64,000 nt of DNA, from NCBI RefSeq assembly GCF_031143425.1, contig NC_090445.1:1578308049-1578372048 (forward strand). The letters are read 5' to 3'. The DNA is from Pleurodeles waltl. Taxonomy: Eukaryota > Chordata > Amphibia > Caudata > Salamandridae. The translations under genes were made by a program, and so were the position numbers. A model generated the notes under the pieces. The model had not been told where the DNA came from. It searched no databases and saw only the letters and a list, made by a program, of their open reading frames with translations. Shown in pieces: positions 22,596-32,045 of this stretch; the first letter of the stretch is position 1, and each line of letters opens with the position of its first letter.

Positions 22596-24660
22596 GCGGC
22601 ACGCGACCGACGTGTTGCCAGTCATTCCGTCGAGTTCCGATGGCTGCTGTGTGTGGTGCCATTGGTTTAGGCACTCTCTACAGTGGATTCAACACCTCAG
22701 CAGGTTGGGCCAGCAGTGCGGTCTCTTCTTGTGCGGTCTACAGACACCGTGAGGGATGTGCATATTGTCTTCTGTGAGACAAGTTGTACTGTTCGTCAAA
22801 GAGACCCCAGGGGTAGTCACACGTTGGGAAAAAGCAGTTCTTGATATCGACTGAGGGACGAAGTAGTGCTGGGTTTGTCTTCAGCGCCGCCCTGTTTGCC
22901 CTGATGTCAGCCACCCCCTAAGCCAGCACCACGAGGGGTGTTGATAAGTATCCGGCCGCTCCTCGTGCGCACACTTTACCAAAGCACCCCGCGCTCACTT
23001 AGCTGTTATTGTTCCAGGCAGAAGTCAATGTGCTACAATGATAGTCCTCTCTAGCACACTGAAGCTTCACCAAGTGGGGCCTGGGCACATAGTATCTTGT
23101 GATGCGGGCCTCTGTGTTTCCCCTGTAGCCTTGCCCCTAGCGGGACCTGCATGCTCCCGCCAGTTGGTCAGCCGAGGACCCCACTAACCTCGTCTCTGCC
23201 TCGTCGCCCTTCGGCAGAGCAGGCCGCGTCACCAAGCCTCCGGTGGTAGTAGCTCGTCTACTTCTTTGCCGGCATCCCTGTTGGCCGCTGCACGATTGTT
23301 TGTGCCGCCTCAGGTTCCCTCCTCTTCCAGCCTTGTGCTCAGCTCCCTTCCTGCTCTGCTTCCGATGCTGGCCAGGCACGTAGCTCTGGTCTGGGGAACA
23401 CAACTCCAATCTGTCCTCTTCCGCCGGGTCTATCTCGCCTCACCTCGCCACGGCCGCCCCTGGTTTGATCGATCATGCGCCGACAGTCGACAGGCACCAC
23501 GGTCCTTATTTAATGGGTGGTAAATGCGGCTCACTCACCTAGGCCCAGTGTGAGTCGAGCCCTCTAGTCCACGCCTCCTTCTTCTGACGCACATCTATCA
23601 TGTTATCTTTGGCAGCGAGCACATAAGTTTCCTGCCCCCCTTTATTGCCAGGGATCTGGCAGTCACCGCAAGCGACCCGGGGGATGGATGGGCAGGATGA
23701 TTTGCGGGCTGTGGATTTAGCTGTTTTCTAGACGTCTCACTCGGCTGCCATCTTGGCCACGCCCCCCAGGCAAGTCCAGAACCATGATCACCAAAAGGAC
23801 TAAAGAAAAACAAAACCTGTAAGGAGCGTGACCAAGGGCGCAAAGACTACAGAGCTAAGGCTAGAATAACCAAGACAAGGGACCAAGACATGAGTACAAG
23901 AAAGACCAGAGTCAGGCCGACCACAACCAGAAAGAGCAAGACTGGGAGGACCAGAACTATAGAGCCAAGCATCAAGAGGACTGTCATCAGGAGAATTAGG
24001 AATGAGAGGACCAGGAGGAGGAGGAGGAAGAGGAGCAGGAACAGGTCCTGGACCAGGACTTGAACCAGCATGAACAAGGGCAGGATGACAGAACAGAACA
24101 CTTTACTCTGACAGACAACCATGACAAGAAGGATCAAAACCATGAAGACGAGCAGAAAGAGGAGAACTAGGATGTTCATGACCATGATTCGGATGACCAG
24201 GATTAATAGAACAAGGAATAGGATGGCCAGGAGGGCCCGGACAGGGAAGACCAGGTGCATGGGAAACCATTTCAGGATGAAGAGGACCAAGAGGAGGACA
24301 AAGTCCATGAGGACTGAGAAGACCAGAAATCTGAGGATCAGGACCAGAAGGAGCAAGTCCAGGAGGATCTGTCTAGCAGGTGGAGGACTAGAAGGCTGAC
24401 AAAAAGGTTATTGACCTAAAGGAGGAGGATTAGGGCGGGTACCAAATGGAGGTGGAGGACCGGGAGGTGGACCAGGAGGATGAAGAAGAAGACATGAAAG
24501 ATGAGAAGGAAGATCAGAAGGTCTGGACATTGCCACTGACAGTGACACAAGGATCAGGAGGATGAGGATCCAAAATAGGAGAAACACGATGAGGGCACAA
24601 TAAAGGACCAAGAGTTTGAGGTGCACCAGAAAGACTAAGGTAAGGAAGACACAGACAAGG

Positions 24661-25457
24661 CCATGGCTCAGTGAATGACTGTATCAGTATCCATATATGC
24701 TATCTGTCACCTTGCTTCGTCTTTGCTTTTTGATCATGTATGGCCTCATCTCTCTATCTTTCTCTCCAGACCCCTATGAAGTGTCAGTTACACAGCACTG
24801 CAGAAGGACAGGATGCACCAATCCAGAGACCAGTGAGGGTGTGAGCTGTCTAATAAAGCGAGACAGACATCTTCTGTATGGAGAAGATTAAATATCATTT
24901 GAGGATCTGGGCCACAAGTTAATATTCTGTTGACAAATTATGATTTTTGTGTGGCTCTATTTGAGACCTATTGTAAAAGGTAAAAATGCCACAAACAGTG
25001 AGTGAAAAATGAGACATCTCAAAGATATGCAGGCTAGACAGGTCCCTGTGATTCAGGTCCCTCAGCATGTCATACATGACACAATATATTGTGTGTGTGA
25101 CCAGGTGTGGCAGGCACCCTTCCAGTCATATCAACAGGATGAAGTAAATCATTTATTACAACATCTGAATGTCCATGTTTATGTGTGGGAGTTTGGATGG
25201 ATTTATTTTATAATTTGAAGGAAAGCAAACCAATGAAAATTATTGAAATGCTGTTTAAGAAGGTGTGGCCGAGTGAGGTGAGTAGCAGAAAACGTGAACA
25301 TAACAGTAGCTGCTAGCACTCTATGTCCTCATACAAACTCTGCCTTGCAAACTTTCTTATAGAAATTTAAAACAAACCTGCCTAATTGCAAAAAGCTGTC
25401 CATGGGAACCGTATATAAATATGGCCCGCACGCAAACATTCCTGCCATTGCTGCTTA
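24661..25457. other. No recognised genes
   Basis: Contains an acceptor-like CTTTCTCTCCAG before a short open frame at 24772-24891, judged insufficient to call an exon. The rest shows no structure. Confidence 0.4.
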
Positions 25458-25465
25458 GTCTATAA

Positions 25466-26174
25466 CAGTATTTACCAAACTGTGTCGTGCGATTCACAAG
25501 TCGGTTCGCAGCCAAATTTTGGTGGGTTTTGAAAGTCTAAGCAATAAGTAAAGGTGCCTTTCAATTCTGTGTTTATCTTTCACATTTGGTGCTTCAAAGA
25601 CAGAGGTCAAATAACAGGCCATATATCTAATGACAGATTGCTGCTTATGGGAGAGGTGTTTACTTTCTCCAACTGCAAAGTGAGTGGATTTTTTAAACTG
25701 AATTATGTAACAGCCTTGAGAGTGCAGGTGAGTGTGTTTTTTTTTTTTTACAACACACAACACAATGTAGATACCTGTAAATGAATTGTATTCATGCAGC
25801 AGTTGGAGAAAATCAAAAATGAAGTACATTTTTTGTAATTCTGAAGTGTGCCGGGAAACAGAGAATTTAATAGTACCCAAACATATCATAACACGTTACT
25901 GGGTGATGCACAAATGATAAATATTAACAGAAACCCAATGTCCACACATTATCATTTGTGCGCTATATAGTTTTATTAGTAAAACTGTATGCCTGTGCAA
26001 AGTTAGTGGCTGCCTAAATAGAAAATGTACTGCCTGTAAATTACAGCGCCAGATCCTTTTTTTACGTCAAGAAGTGGCTCCTCCTCGTGTCGATTAAAGC
26101 TAGGTGGGTTGCAAACACAAAAGTTCGTCATTCTGAAAAATGGATCGTGGTTTTAAAAAGTTTGAGCTCCACTG
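25466..26174. mobile_element. Non-autonomous hAT-like element (709 bp)
   Basis: The left end CAGTATTTACCAAACTGTG and the reverse complement of the right end (CAGTGGAGCTCAAACTTTTT) are similar terminal inverted repeats of the CAGTG-type seen in hAT elements. Flanking octamers are GTCTATAA (25458-25465) and GTCTAAAG (26175-26182), a decayed 8-bp duplication. Inner ends also mirror loosely (TTCGCAGCC near 25505, GGTTGCAAAC near 26107). No transposase is encoded. Confidence 0.75.
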
Positions 26175-26182
26175 GTCTAAAG

Positions 26183-27554
26183 CATTTAGTGACTGTGCAT
26201 CACTGCGCTAGTGTCACACACATATTACTAGGTCTTTCATATATTGCCGGAGGCGCTCTGCTCTAAGGTCACAGACCAGTATGAGTTCTGCATCAGCTGC
26301 AGTGCTTCAGTCCTGCAGAGATTTCATAGCTGTGGTCGAGCAGAGGTAACTGCATTATCATGATGCAGCTCCCCTGACAACCATCACTGGCTCCAGTTTG
26401 GTTTCGTTGTGTTTAGGGCTGCACCTCCCGTTCATCATGTCACAATCTGTGATGTGATTGGGCAACACACCACATAGTAGGAAGTCATGGGCTGTTGGTA
26501 GATGTATTGCCCATGCAGGTCGGTGCTGCATGGCCACACGGTGCCCAGGAATGCCAAGGCAACCCCGACTATCTAAGCAAAGCAGTATGGCACTGCCCTC
26601 TGAGCTGCAGAGTATTTGATTCAAAGGGAGACAATTTGGGCGTGCTGTATGATCCCTGATCCTCGTCCTCACTGATTCTGATGGTCATCACTGGCACATG
26701 TGACTGATCATCAGTGCCAAGTCAACCACTATAGAGTCAAGAAACTGTATCAAGCCCCCAAACAGGGCAGTATGAGGTCTGTGCGGCCTAGCACTTTCAT
26801 ACCCGTATACTAGTCATGTTAGACATTTCTGTCTGAGTCACTCGGCATCAGTTTGATGGGTCACTGTATGACTGTGCGTGCAGCATATCCATTTTGTAGT
26901 TCAGAGCCAAGAGTGAACCATGACTGCCAGTGACAATGTTACAGGCTCAGGGTGCCTGGAGAGCTCGATCACACTAAGGGCAGCAGTAAAATGTGTTGGC
27001 AGCAGGCACATTGGCACTTCAATGCGCGCCTGCAGCGAGAAGGGTGTCAACTATTTACATTGCCTTGCAGTCAGAAATTAAATCGAAAACCTACTGCATA
27101 GTCAAGAGACTGATAAATTCATCTTCTTATGAGAAGCACTTCCTCCCTCGTGTGACATTCTTCTCTTTAAAAAGAGACATGATGTTGAGATGCTGTGAGG
27201 TGCCATAAAAGATGTTAATATGACCTTTGACATACAAGTGCCCATGGGCCCAGGTGTGGTTCTCCTGGGAAAGAGTTTTCCCGTCGCCAAATCAAATCCC
27301 TCGCGAGAGGAAACAACTTGCTAATGCACTAGTAGCTGGGTTTAAGGTAAATCTAGATCTGATGAGGGGTAGTGGTCCTACGCTAAAAGCCTGGTTAAAA
27401 AAAACAAGCATTTGCAAGGCAATGGGTCTCTCATTTGCTCGAGCGTTGTAAACTCCTAACCGGACTCTTCTTGCCGCATAAATTGAAAATGAAAAGTAAA
27501 ACAGTTTCACATAAGCAAGCCGATTCAGAGTGCCACAGCATCAGCGTTCAGCAT
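26183..27554. other. No recognised genes
   Basis: Unassigned intronic sequence. A string CAATGGGTCTCTCATTTGCT near 27420 resembles a commonly repeated salamander motif, as I recall it, but no element boundaries could be set. Confidence 0.35.
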
Positions 27555-27828
27555 GCAAAAAGAAAGAGAAGTTCGCTCACAGTCAAACCTATTGGCAAAT
27601 GTGCAATTAGCCATGTAACAGGGGCGATGTCCAAGGCGGTAACTAACCGCCCCAAGGAGGGACAAAAGTAAAGCATTTACCAAAGAAAATAAAGGATTTT
27701 TGAAGGGCGAGCCCATGAACGAGTGATGGTGATGGGCGTGTGGCGGGAGTGGTTAAAATCCCAGATACATACCAACACATCGAAAAAGCAACGCTTGCGC
27801 GCTGCAATGCTCAACCTAAAAACATTGA
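27555..27828 (+). repeat. Dispersed repeat, copy 2, with conserved stem-loop
   Basis: Second copy of the family at 6527-6790, same orientation. It keeps the GGCGGT...ACCGCC hairpin (about 27639-27655), followed by CCCAAGG and later AAAGGATTTTTGAAGGGCGA. The two copies differ at many positions and by small indels, so they are old. Confidence 0.65.
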
Positions 27829-29166
27829 CAATGTTTGCTGTGGAGAAGATCCATCTCTCAGTGCACAGCATACAAGACGAACTGCAATCCCTTCATACAG
27901 AATATTGCCTGTGAATACAGGAAATTGCTCTGCCCCACATTTCTCAAAAGTCCTGTTGCTTGTGTCGAGCGAGATCTACCAGGTCATGCTATGATGTGGC
28001 TCTTAGACGCCACAATGGATGCACATTGGCTGGTTGGGGTTTTGGATCCATGACATCGACATGTTAAATCTGATCCTGTGATTTCCTATCTTAGAACTGT
28101 CAATCTTGGGTGGGAGGGGGTTGGGTGGGGTGGGTCGTTATGCACCAACATTCTATATCTACTCCTTTCCAGCCTAATGTAGGCGATGGCAGGTGTAGCA
28201 CAGAAATGAAGAAACAGCTAAACCATAAAATGATATATATGATCAAACTGCTAGTTTGGTCATCTGTGCCGAAGAAAACCAGGCAGCACACCTGCTTCTA
28301 ATACTATCAGAGTAGCTTAGTTATGCCATTGCATTCCAGTGCTCTAGGTAAGTTTTCAAAGGTCTGTGTATTTAAAATACAACTGTATTAAATGCAGTGT
28401 GGTTTCCTATTCTCAGTTACGCAGCTCAGGGTTTATCACTCCATTTATTAGCATGGTGGACGGCAAGTCTATGAGTGCAATATAAAGATGCAGCTGCTAT
28501 CAGCGTAACATCATTTAAAATTATTAATTAAAATGTACATTTAGAAATCAACCTTTGGTTAAAGGTTTTTATTTTATTATATTTCGTTAAACTTTTTTCT
28601 GAGAAATAGAAGGTCTATGTACCCCCGGGAAAGGTAGAGCTTCGCTATTTTAGCAGTGTAGACGTCAGTGAAATCTTGTTGCCAGTTGCACCAGCGTTGC
28701 ATTGCTGCTCACAATCTAAAACTTTCGAAAGAAACCGTACAACTCTAGAAACCAAACACCCACGTATATGATACATTTATCATTATTTTTTTTCTTTTAT
28801 GTATGCTCGTTATAAAGTGATAAACACGAGCTATTTTTGCATTCTCTAACAAATAAGTCCGAATTAAATGGTGTTTCAAATTCATGCTTACCAGAGGTGG
28901 GGGTAGGGATAATAAGGGTAGGAGTGGTAGATGATATTTACTCTAAGACGAAGGCAGTTATTTTTTACTAAGATTAAGCCCGTATTGTCAATTACCTTTG
29001 CGTTGCTTTCGAGTTTCTGTCAGGTGTTTCTTTGTGCTTGTATTTTGTGGTTTGCATACGCTGTTAAGTATTGGTAGAAACAGTTGTTTCACAGTACCAT
29101 GAAACAAGGAGGTAGGCAGAATCCAGTGAGTTGGTATAGTGACCATGCTCAGTTTCAGAGGCCATT
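27829..29166. other. No recognised genes; contains a G4 motif
   Basis: Unassigned intronic sequence except for the G-rich tract at 28108-28134. Confidence 0.4.
28108..28134 (+). other. Potential G-quadruplex motif
   Basis: Six closely spaced runs of three to five G (GGG, GGG, GGGGG, GGG, GGGG, GGG) with one- or two-base spacers lie on the + strand, which is also the sense strand of the CAP gene's intron. The sequence meets the usual quadruplex pattern. Confidence 0.7.
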
Positions 29167-29171
29167 GGGAC

Positions 29172-29380
29172 TGTAGTGTCGCGAACCTCGTCAGAAGAGA
29201 ACACCCGCAGACAAGATTGATGGGTAGCGACCTTTATTCTTCTGCTCTGGCTACATCCTGTGTGTGCTTCTCGCCTCCCAGACTATATATACTGCCCCTC
29301 GCTGACCGTAAGTGGTGTCCGGTTCTTGGTCTGTTCAACGGGCAGCGGCAGATGCGTGGTCCTAGTGCCACATTCCAACA
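29172..29380 (-). repeat. 3' LTR of the short gypsy element
   Basis: Read on the - strand it begins TGTTGGAATGTGGCAC, has a TATATATA box at 29284-29291 and an AATAAA signal at 29233-29238, and ends CGACACTACA. That gives a compact U3-R-U5 layout. It aligns along its whole length with 30477-30691. Confidence 0.9.
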
Positions 29381-29395
29381 TCTCCCCCTTTGTTG
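29381..29395 (-). promoter_or_regulatory. Polypurine tract of the short gypsy element
   Basis: CAACAAAGGGGGAGA on the - strand lies directly upstream of the 3' LTR, where plus-strand DNA synthesis is primed. Confidence 0.75.
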
Positions 29396-29450
29396 ACAAA
29401 ATATGTACGTTCCCCACCTTTTGTTTGTGATCTGATATGTGTGAATATAG

Positions 29451-29467
29451 TGAGAGAGAGAGAAGAG

Positions 29468-29533
<66 letters not shown>
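29451..29533. repeat. (GA)n-(TA)n-(GA)n microsatellite
   Basis: GA dinucleotides (29451-29466), a long TA run (about 29468-29513) and GA again (29514-29533). It lies inside the gypsy element between polypurine tract and integrase remnant, so it expanded after insertion or was carried by it. Confidence 0.95.
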
Positions 29534-29534
<1 letters not shown>

Positions 29535-29639
29535 TGAATGATGCAGTCATCATAGCTCTTCAACTCAATCAGTCTTCTGGGCTTCCGGCTCATTGGCATG
29601 GCAGTGATCTCCCCTGTTCTTGGCCGATGTCCTCACTTG

Positions 29640-30345
29640 TGTCTTCAGTTAGCGATGGCTGTCCCCAGTTGACGACTCTGTTTCCACTGACACTCTTGCG
29701 TCTGCACTTGGGGTCTGCTGAACAGCACTGGGCCATGGTTCTCCTTCCTCATCATCCGACAGCCTGAACTCTTTGAAGTGAGAGCTGTTTCTGGTGATGG
29801 AGTAGGACCCAGCTTCTGCTGTGATCATTGACCCTTTGATCTTCATTATTCTCAGGGGCTGGCTCGAGAAAGGGCTGTCCACTTTCCGTGCCTGTTGTTG
29901 TTGCACCAGAACCCAGTCTCCAAGTTGCCGTCTGGACCCTGTGGCATGACGACGAGCATCAGCGCAGCATTTCATTTTTTTCTTGGCTTCTCAGTCACGT
30001 GCAGCAGTGTAGTTGTGGTCCGTCAGTGCCTTAGTGTCCAGTTAAAACAGAGGAGTCCTACTTATTCTTCCAAGCACTAGTTCTGCCGGGCATCGCCCAG
30101 TGGAGCTGTGTGGGGTGTTACGGTAGTCCCAAAGTACTTGACACAGTGCTTGGCCTACAGATATTTGTGTTAGCTTTGCTCACTGTATGGTTTTGTTTAT
30201 GGTGCCCATGAACCATTCCACCAAGCCATTGGCTTGAGGCCCCAGTGGTGTTATCTTCTTATGATGTACTCCCAGATATGCCATGAGTTTGCGAAACTCG
30301 TCCCCTGAGAATGGGGGTCCATTGCTCGTCTTTAGTGTCAGCGGG
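29640..30345 (-). pseudogene. Gypsy integrase C-terminal remnant
   Basis: Read on the - strand: SNGPPFSGDEFRKLMAYLGV, then HHKKITPLGPQANGLVEW, which keeps the third catalytic acidic residue, then LWDYRNTPHSSTGRCPAEL, and a C-terminal segment with GDWVLVQQQQARK and PLRIMKIKGSMITA. At least three in-frame stops occur. The N-terminal zinc domain and the first catalytic Asp are missing, marking the internal deletion junction close to 30345-30450. Confidence 0.8.
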
Positions 30346-30457
30346 GCACCCCACGCTGCAAAAATGTCTTATAGGATTGGGAGGGTGGGTAGGGTGCCAG
30401 CAGCAGTCACGGCAAGCATGGGTGCATGCACGGTGATCGGGGCTATGGCCTCCGATT

Positions 30458-30474
30458 CCCCACCTTCGTCGCCA
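30458..30474 (-). promoter_or_regulatory. Putative primer-binding site
   Basis: TGGCGACGAAGGTGGGG on the - strand starts two bases inside the 5' LTR end. It begins with TGG, complementary to a tRNA CCA end. The tRNA was not identified. Confidence 0.5.
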
Positions 30475-30476
30475 GT

Positions 30477-30691
30477 TGTAGTGTTGTGAACCTCGCCAGA
30501 AGACAACACGCGCAGACAAGATTGGTGGGTCGCCACCTTTATTCTTCTGCTCTGGCTACACCCTGTGTGTGTGTCTGCTTCCCACCTCTCAGCCTATATT
30601 TACTGCCCCTTGCTGACCGGAAGTGGTGTCCAGTTCTTGGTCTGGTCAGCGGGCGGTGGCAGATGCGTGGTCCTAGTGCCACGTTCCGATA
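30477..30691 (-). repeat. 5' LTR of the short gypsy element
   Basis: Partner of 29172-29380. It differs at scattered sites, including the TATA region (reads AGTAAATATAGG) and the terminal bases (TATCGGAACG instead of TGTTGGAATG), so the insertion is not recent. Confidence 0.9.
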
Positions 30692-30696
30692 GGGAC

Positions 30697-31289
30697 TGTG
30701 CTAAGTATTCCATCTTTTCTCCACTCAGTCAAGGCAGAGTGCAGTGACTGTGTACTGCCTGTGGCTGACCTGGACCCTCTACCTCAGTTTCTACAACTGC
30801 CCCCACATTGAAGACCACAGTTAAGTGACTGTCCTCTCAGTGTTAGAGGCTGGTGCCGAGTCTCAGGCTGAAGCAGTCCAGGACCAACTCACCCTAGTCT
30901 GTCTTTATATTATATGTAAATATTTTGTTGGATTTAACCTGGCAGGTATATGTATACATCCATGCAGTTTTAATGAATTAAAGTACTGCGTGAGAAAGAC
31001 ATGTTAATTGTTTAATATTATGGTGCATCAACTGTTTACAGTACAGTCTTGTTCCAAAGAGAACGTTGGTTATAGAGCTTCGATTTTAGGGGAGTTACAA
31101 CAGTTCTGAGGTATTTTTAGACAGTCGCATTGCTCACGCAGGAGTAATTTCTAATACCTATCTCTTTAGAAGCGCTTAATTTCATGGTTTTACTTCTGGT
31201 AATATTTCACTTGGTTTCACACACCTGTCTGTGGAATGTCACTCCCATGCAAACTAAAACCATAGAAATGTCACAAATAAGCAACATGA
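30697..31289. other. No recognised content
   Basis: Short unassigned intronic segment after the gypsy element. Confidence 0.4.
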
Positions 31290-32045
31290 AAACTTGTCAG
31301 CTATACAAGCAGTGCATGAACACTGAGGTTTGCCCATGAACAGCAGCATGTGGCTTGCACAAAAACAAAACTCTTAGGCCTTCTCCTAAATTGCATCTCC
31401 AGGCCTACACAAGGGGCGTAGCTTGGTCATTAAGATTAAAGTTGGTGGGGGGGAGGGGCTTCAGGTTTTCTAACAAATACAATGAGCAGTGCACATAGGA
31501 GGAGTCAAAGGTGCAGTGGAAAGGTATATGGATGTGAATTGGCAGGAATAGTAAGCAAGAGAAAAAACACAATATTTTGTAAAATAACCATATTTTGGAA
31601 GCCTTTCAAAGCATAGACGGAGTGTGTGTGTGCGGTTTTGTCTGTGTTTATGTAAAAAATCCTGATAAATCCAACAGACACCTCACTATCCCGACTGAAA
31701 CCACCTTTGCCCAACTATTTGCTAGAAGATACATTTATTAGGGTGTGTAACACCCCAACCACTCCCTCTGAAGTTACGTCCCTGGCCTGCACATAAACAA
31801 AAAGTATGCAGCATTGTGAGATCACACTGTGCTGAAACAAGCCTCAGAGGCTAGGCTACACATAAACAGCATTGGGAGGTCTACACATAAAAAGTACTGT
31901 GAGTCCTACAAGAAAACACTATGAGGCCTGTGTGAAAACAGCAATACTTGGTCTGGCTTGTGAAAATTACTATGAGGCTTGTCCATAAAAAACACTGGGA
32001 CACCTACGCTTAACCAGTGCTGCAAGGCGCAAGTATATATTCACC
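31290..32045 (+). repeat. Degenerate minisatellite of about 30 bp, interrupted by a hAT-like element
   Basis: Units resembling GGCCTACACATAAAAA plus CAGCACTGTGA recur on both sides of the insertion at 31410-31783, for example near 31784, 31851, 31885 and 31975. The array is old and irregular. Confidence 0.6.
31410..31783. mobile_element. Non-autonomous hAT-like element (about 374 bp)
   Basis: Ends CAAGGGGCGTAGCTTGG and, reverse-complemented, AGGGACGTAACTTCAGA are imperfect inverted repeats of the CAGGGGCGTAG type. Flanking octamers GGCCTACA (31402-31409) and GGCCTGCA (31784-31791) differ at one position, fitting an 8-bp target duplication. No transposase is present. Confidence 0.7.

Larger units (their letters stand above)
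16796..23766 (-). mobile_element. Essentially full-length L1 non-LTR retrotransposon (copy A)
   Basis: A 6971-bp element flanked by a perfect 19-bp duplication. On the - strand the 5' end reads GGGGCGTGGCCAAGATGGC, followed by about 1.2 kb of 5' leader, ORF1 (about 22595 to 21531), ORF2 (about 20951 to 17202) and a short 3' region ending in AT-rich sequence at 16796. Length, two-ORF layout and duplication all fit L1. Stops and frameshifts in both ORFs make it inactive. It lies antisense to the CAP gene inside intron 2. Confidence 0.9.
16690..24660 (+). repeat. Purine-rich degenerate minisatellite, split by L1 copy A
   Basis: The flanks of the L1 (16690-16795 and 23767-24660) are one array of degenerate units of roughly 12-15 bases built on ACCAGGA and AGGACCAG. 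The + strand is strongly A/G-rich. This bias produces long spurious frames on both strands (Arg/Met/Thr-rich on +, Leu/Val-rich on -). The L1 at 16796-23766 duplicated 19 bases of the array when it inserted. Confidence 0.75.
29172..30691 (-). mobile_element. Internally deleted Ty3/gypsy element with short LTRs
   Basis: LTRs of 209 bp (29172-29380) and 215 bp (30477-30691) flank about 1.1 kb. The 5-bp duplication GGGAC is exact at 29167-29171 and 30692-30696. On the - strand each LTR begins TG and the left one ends with CACTACA. A polypurine tract abuts the left LTR and a putative primer-binding site abuts the right LTR. Only the 3' part of an integrase gene remains inside; gag, protease and RT are absent. 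A microsatellite sits near the 3' end. Confidence 0.9.

Noticed and set aside
23847..24356. Leu/Val-rich 169-residue open frame on the - strand that resembles a multi-pass membrane protein
   Set aside because: It is the reverse translation of the purine-rich ACCAGGA minisatellite. The opposite strand is equally open with an Arg/Met/Thr-rich product, and no start context or family match is seen.
24772..24891. Possible exon after a CTTTCTCTCCAG acceptor, reading DPYEVSVTQHCRRTGCTNPE
   Set aside because: The peptide matches nothing I recognise in CAP proteins, and exons 2 and 3 already join in frame without it. No donor site was found before the stop. It could only be revived by transcript evidence.
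29234..29599. Open frames with Ile-Tyr repeats
   Set aside because: Translation of the TA microsatellite.
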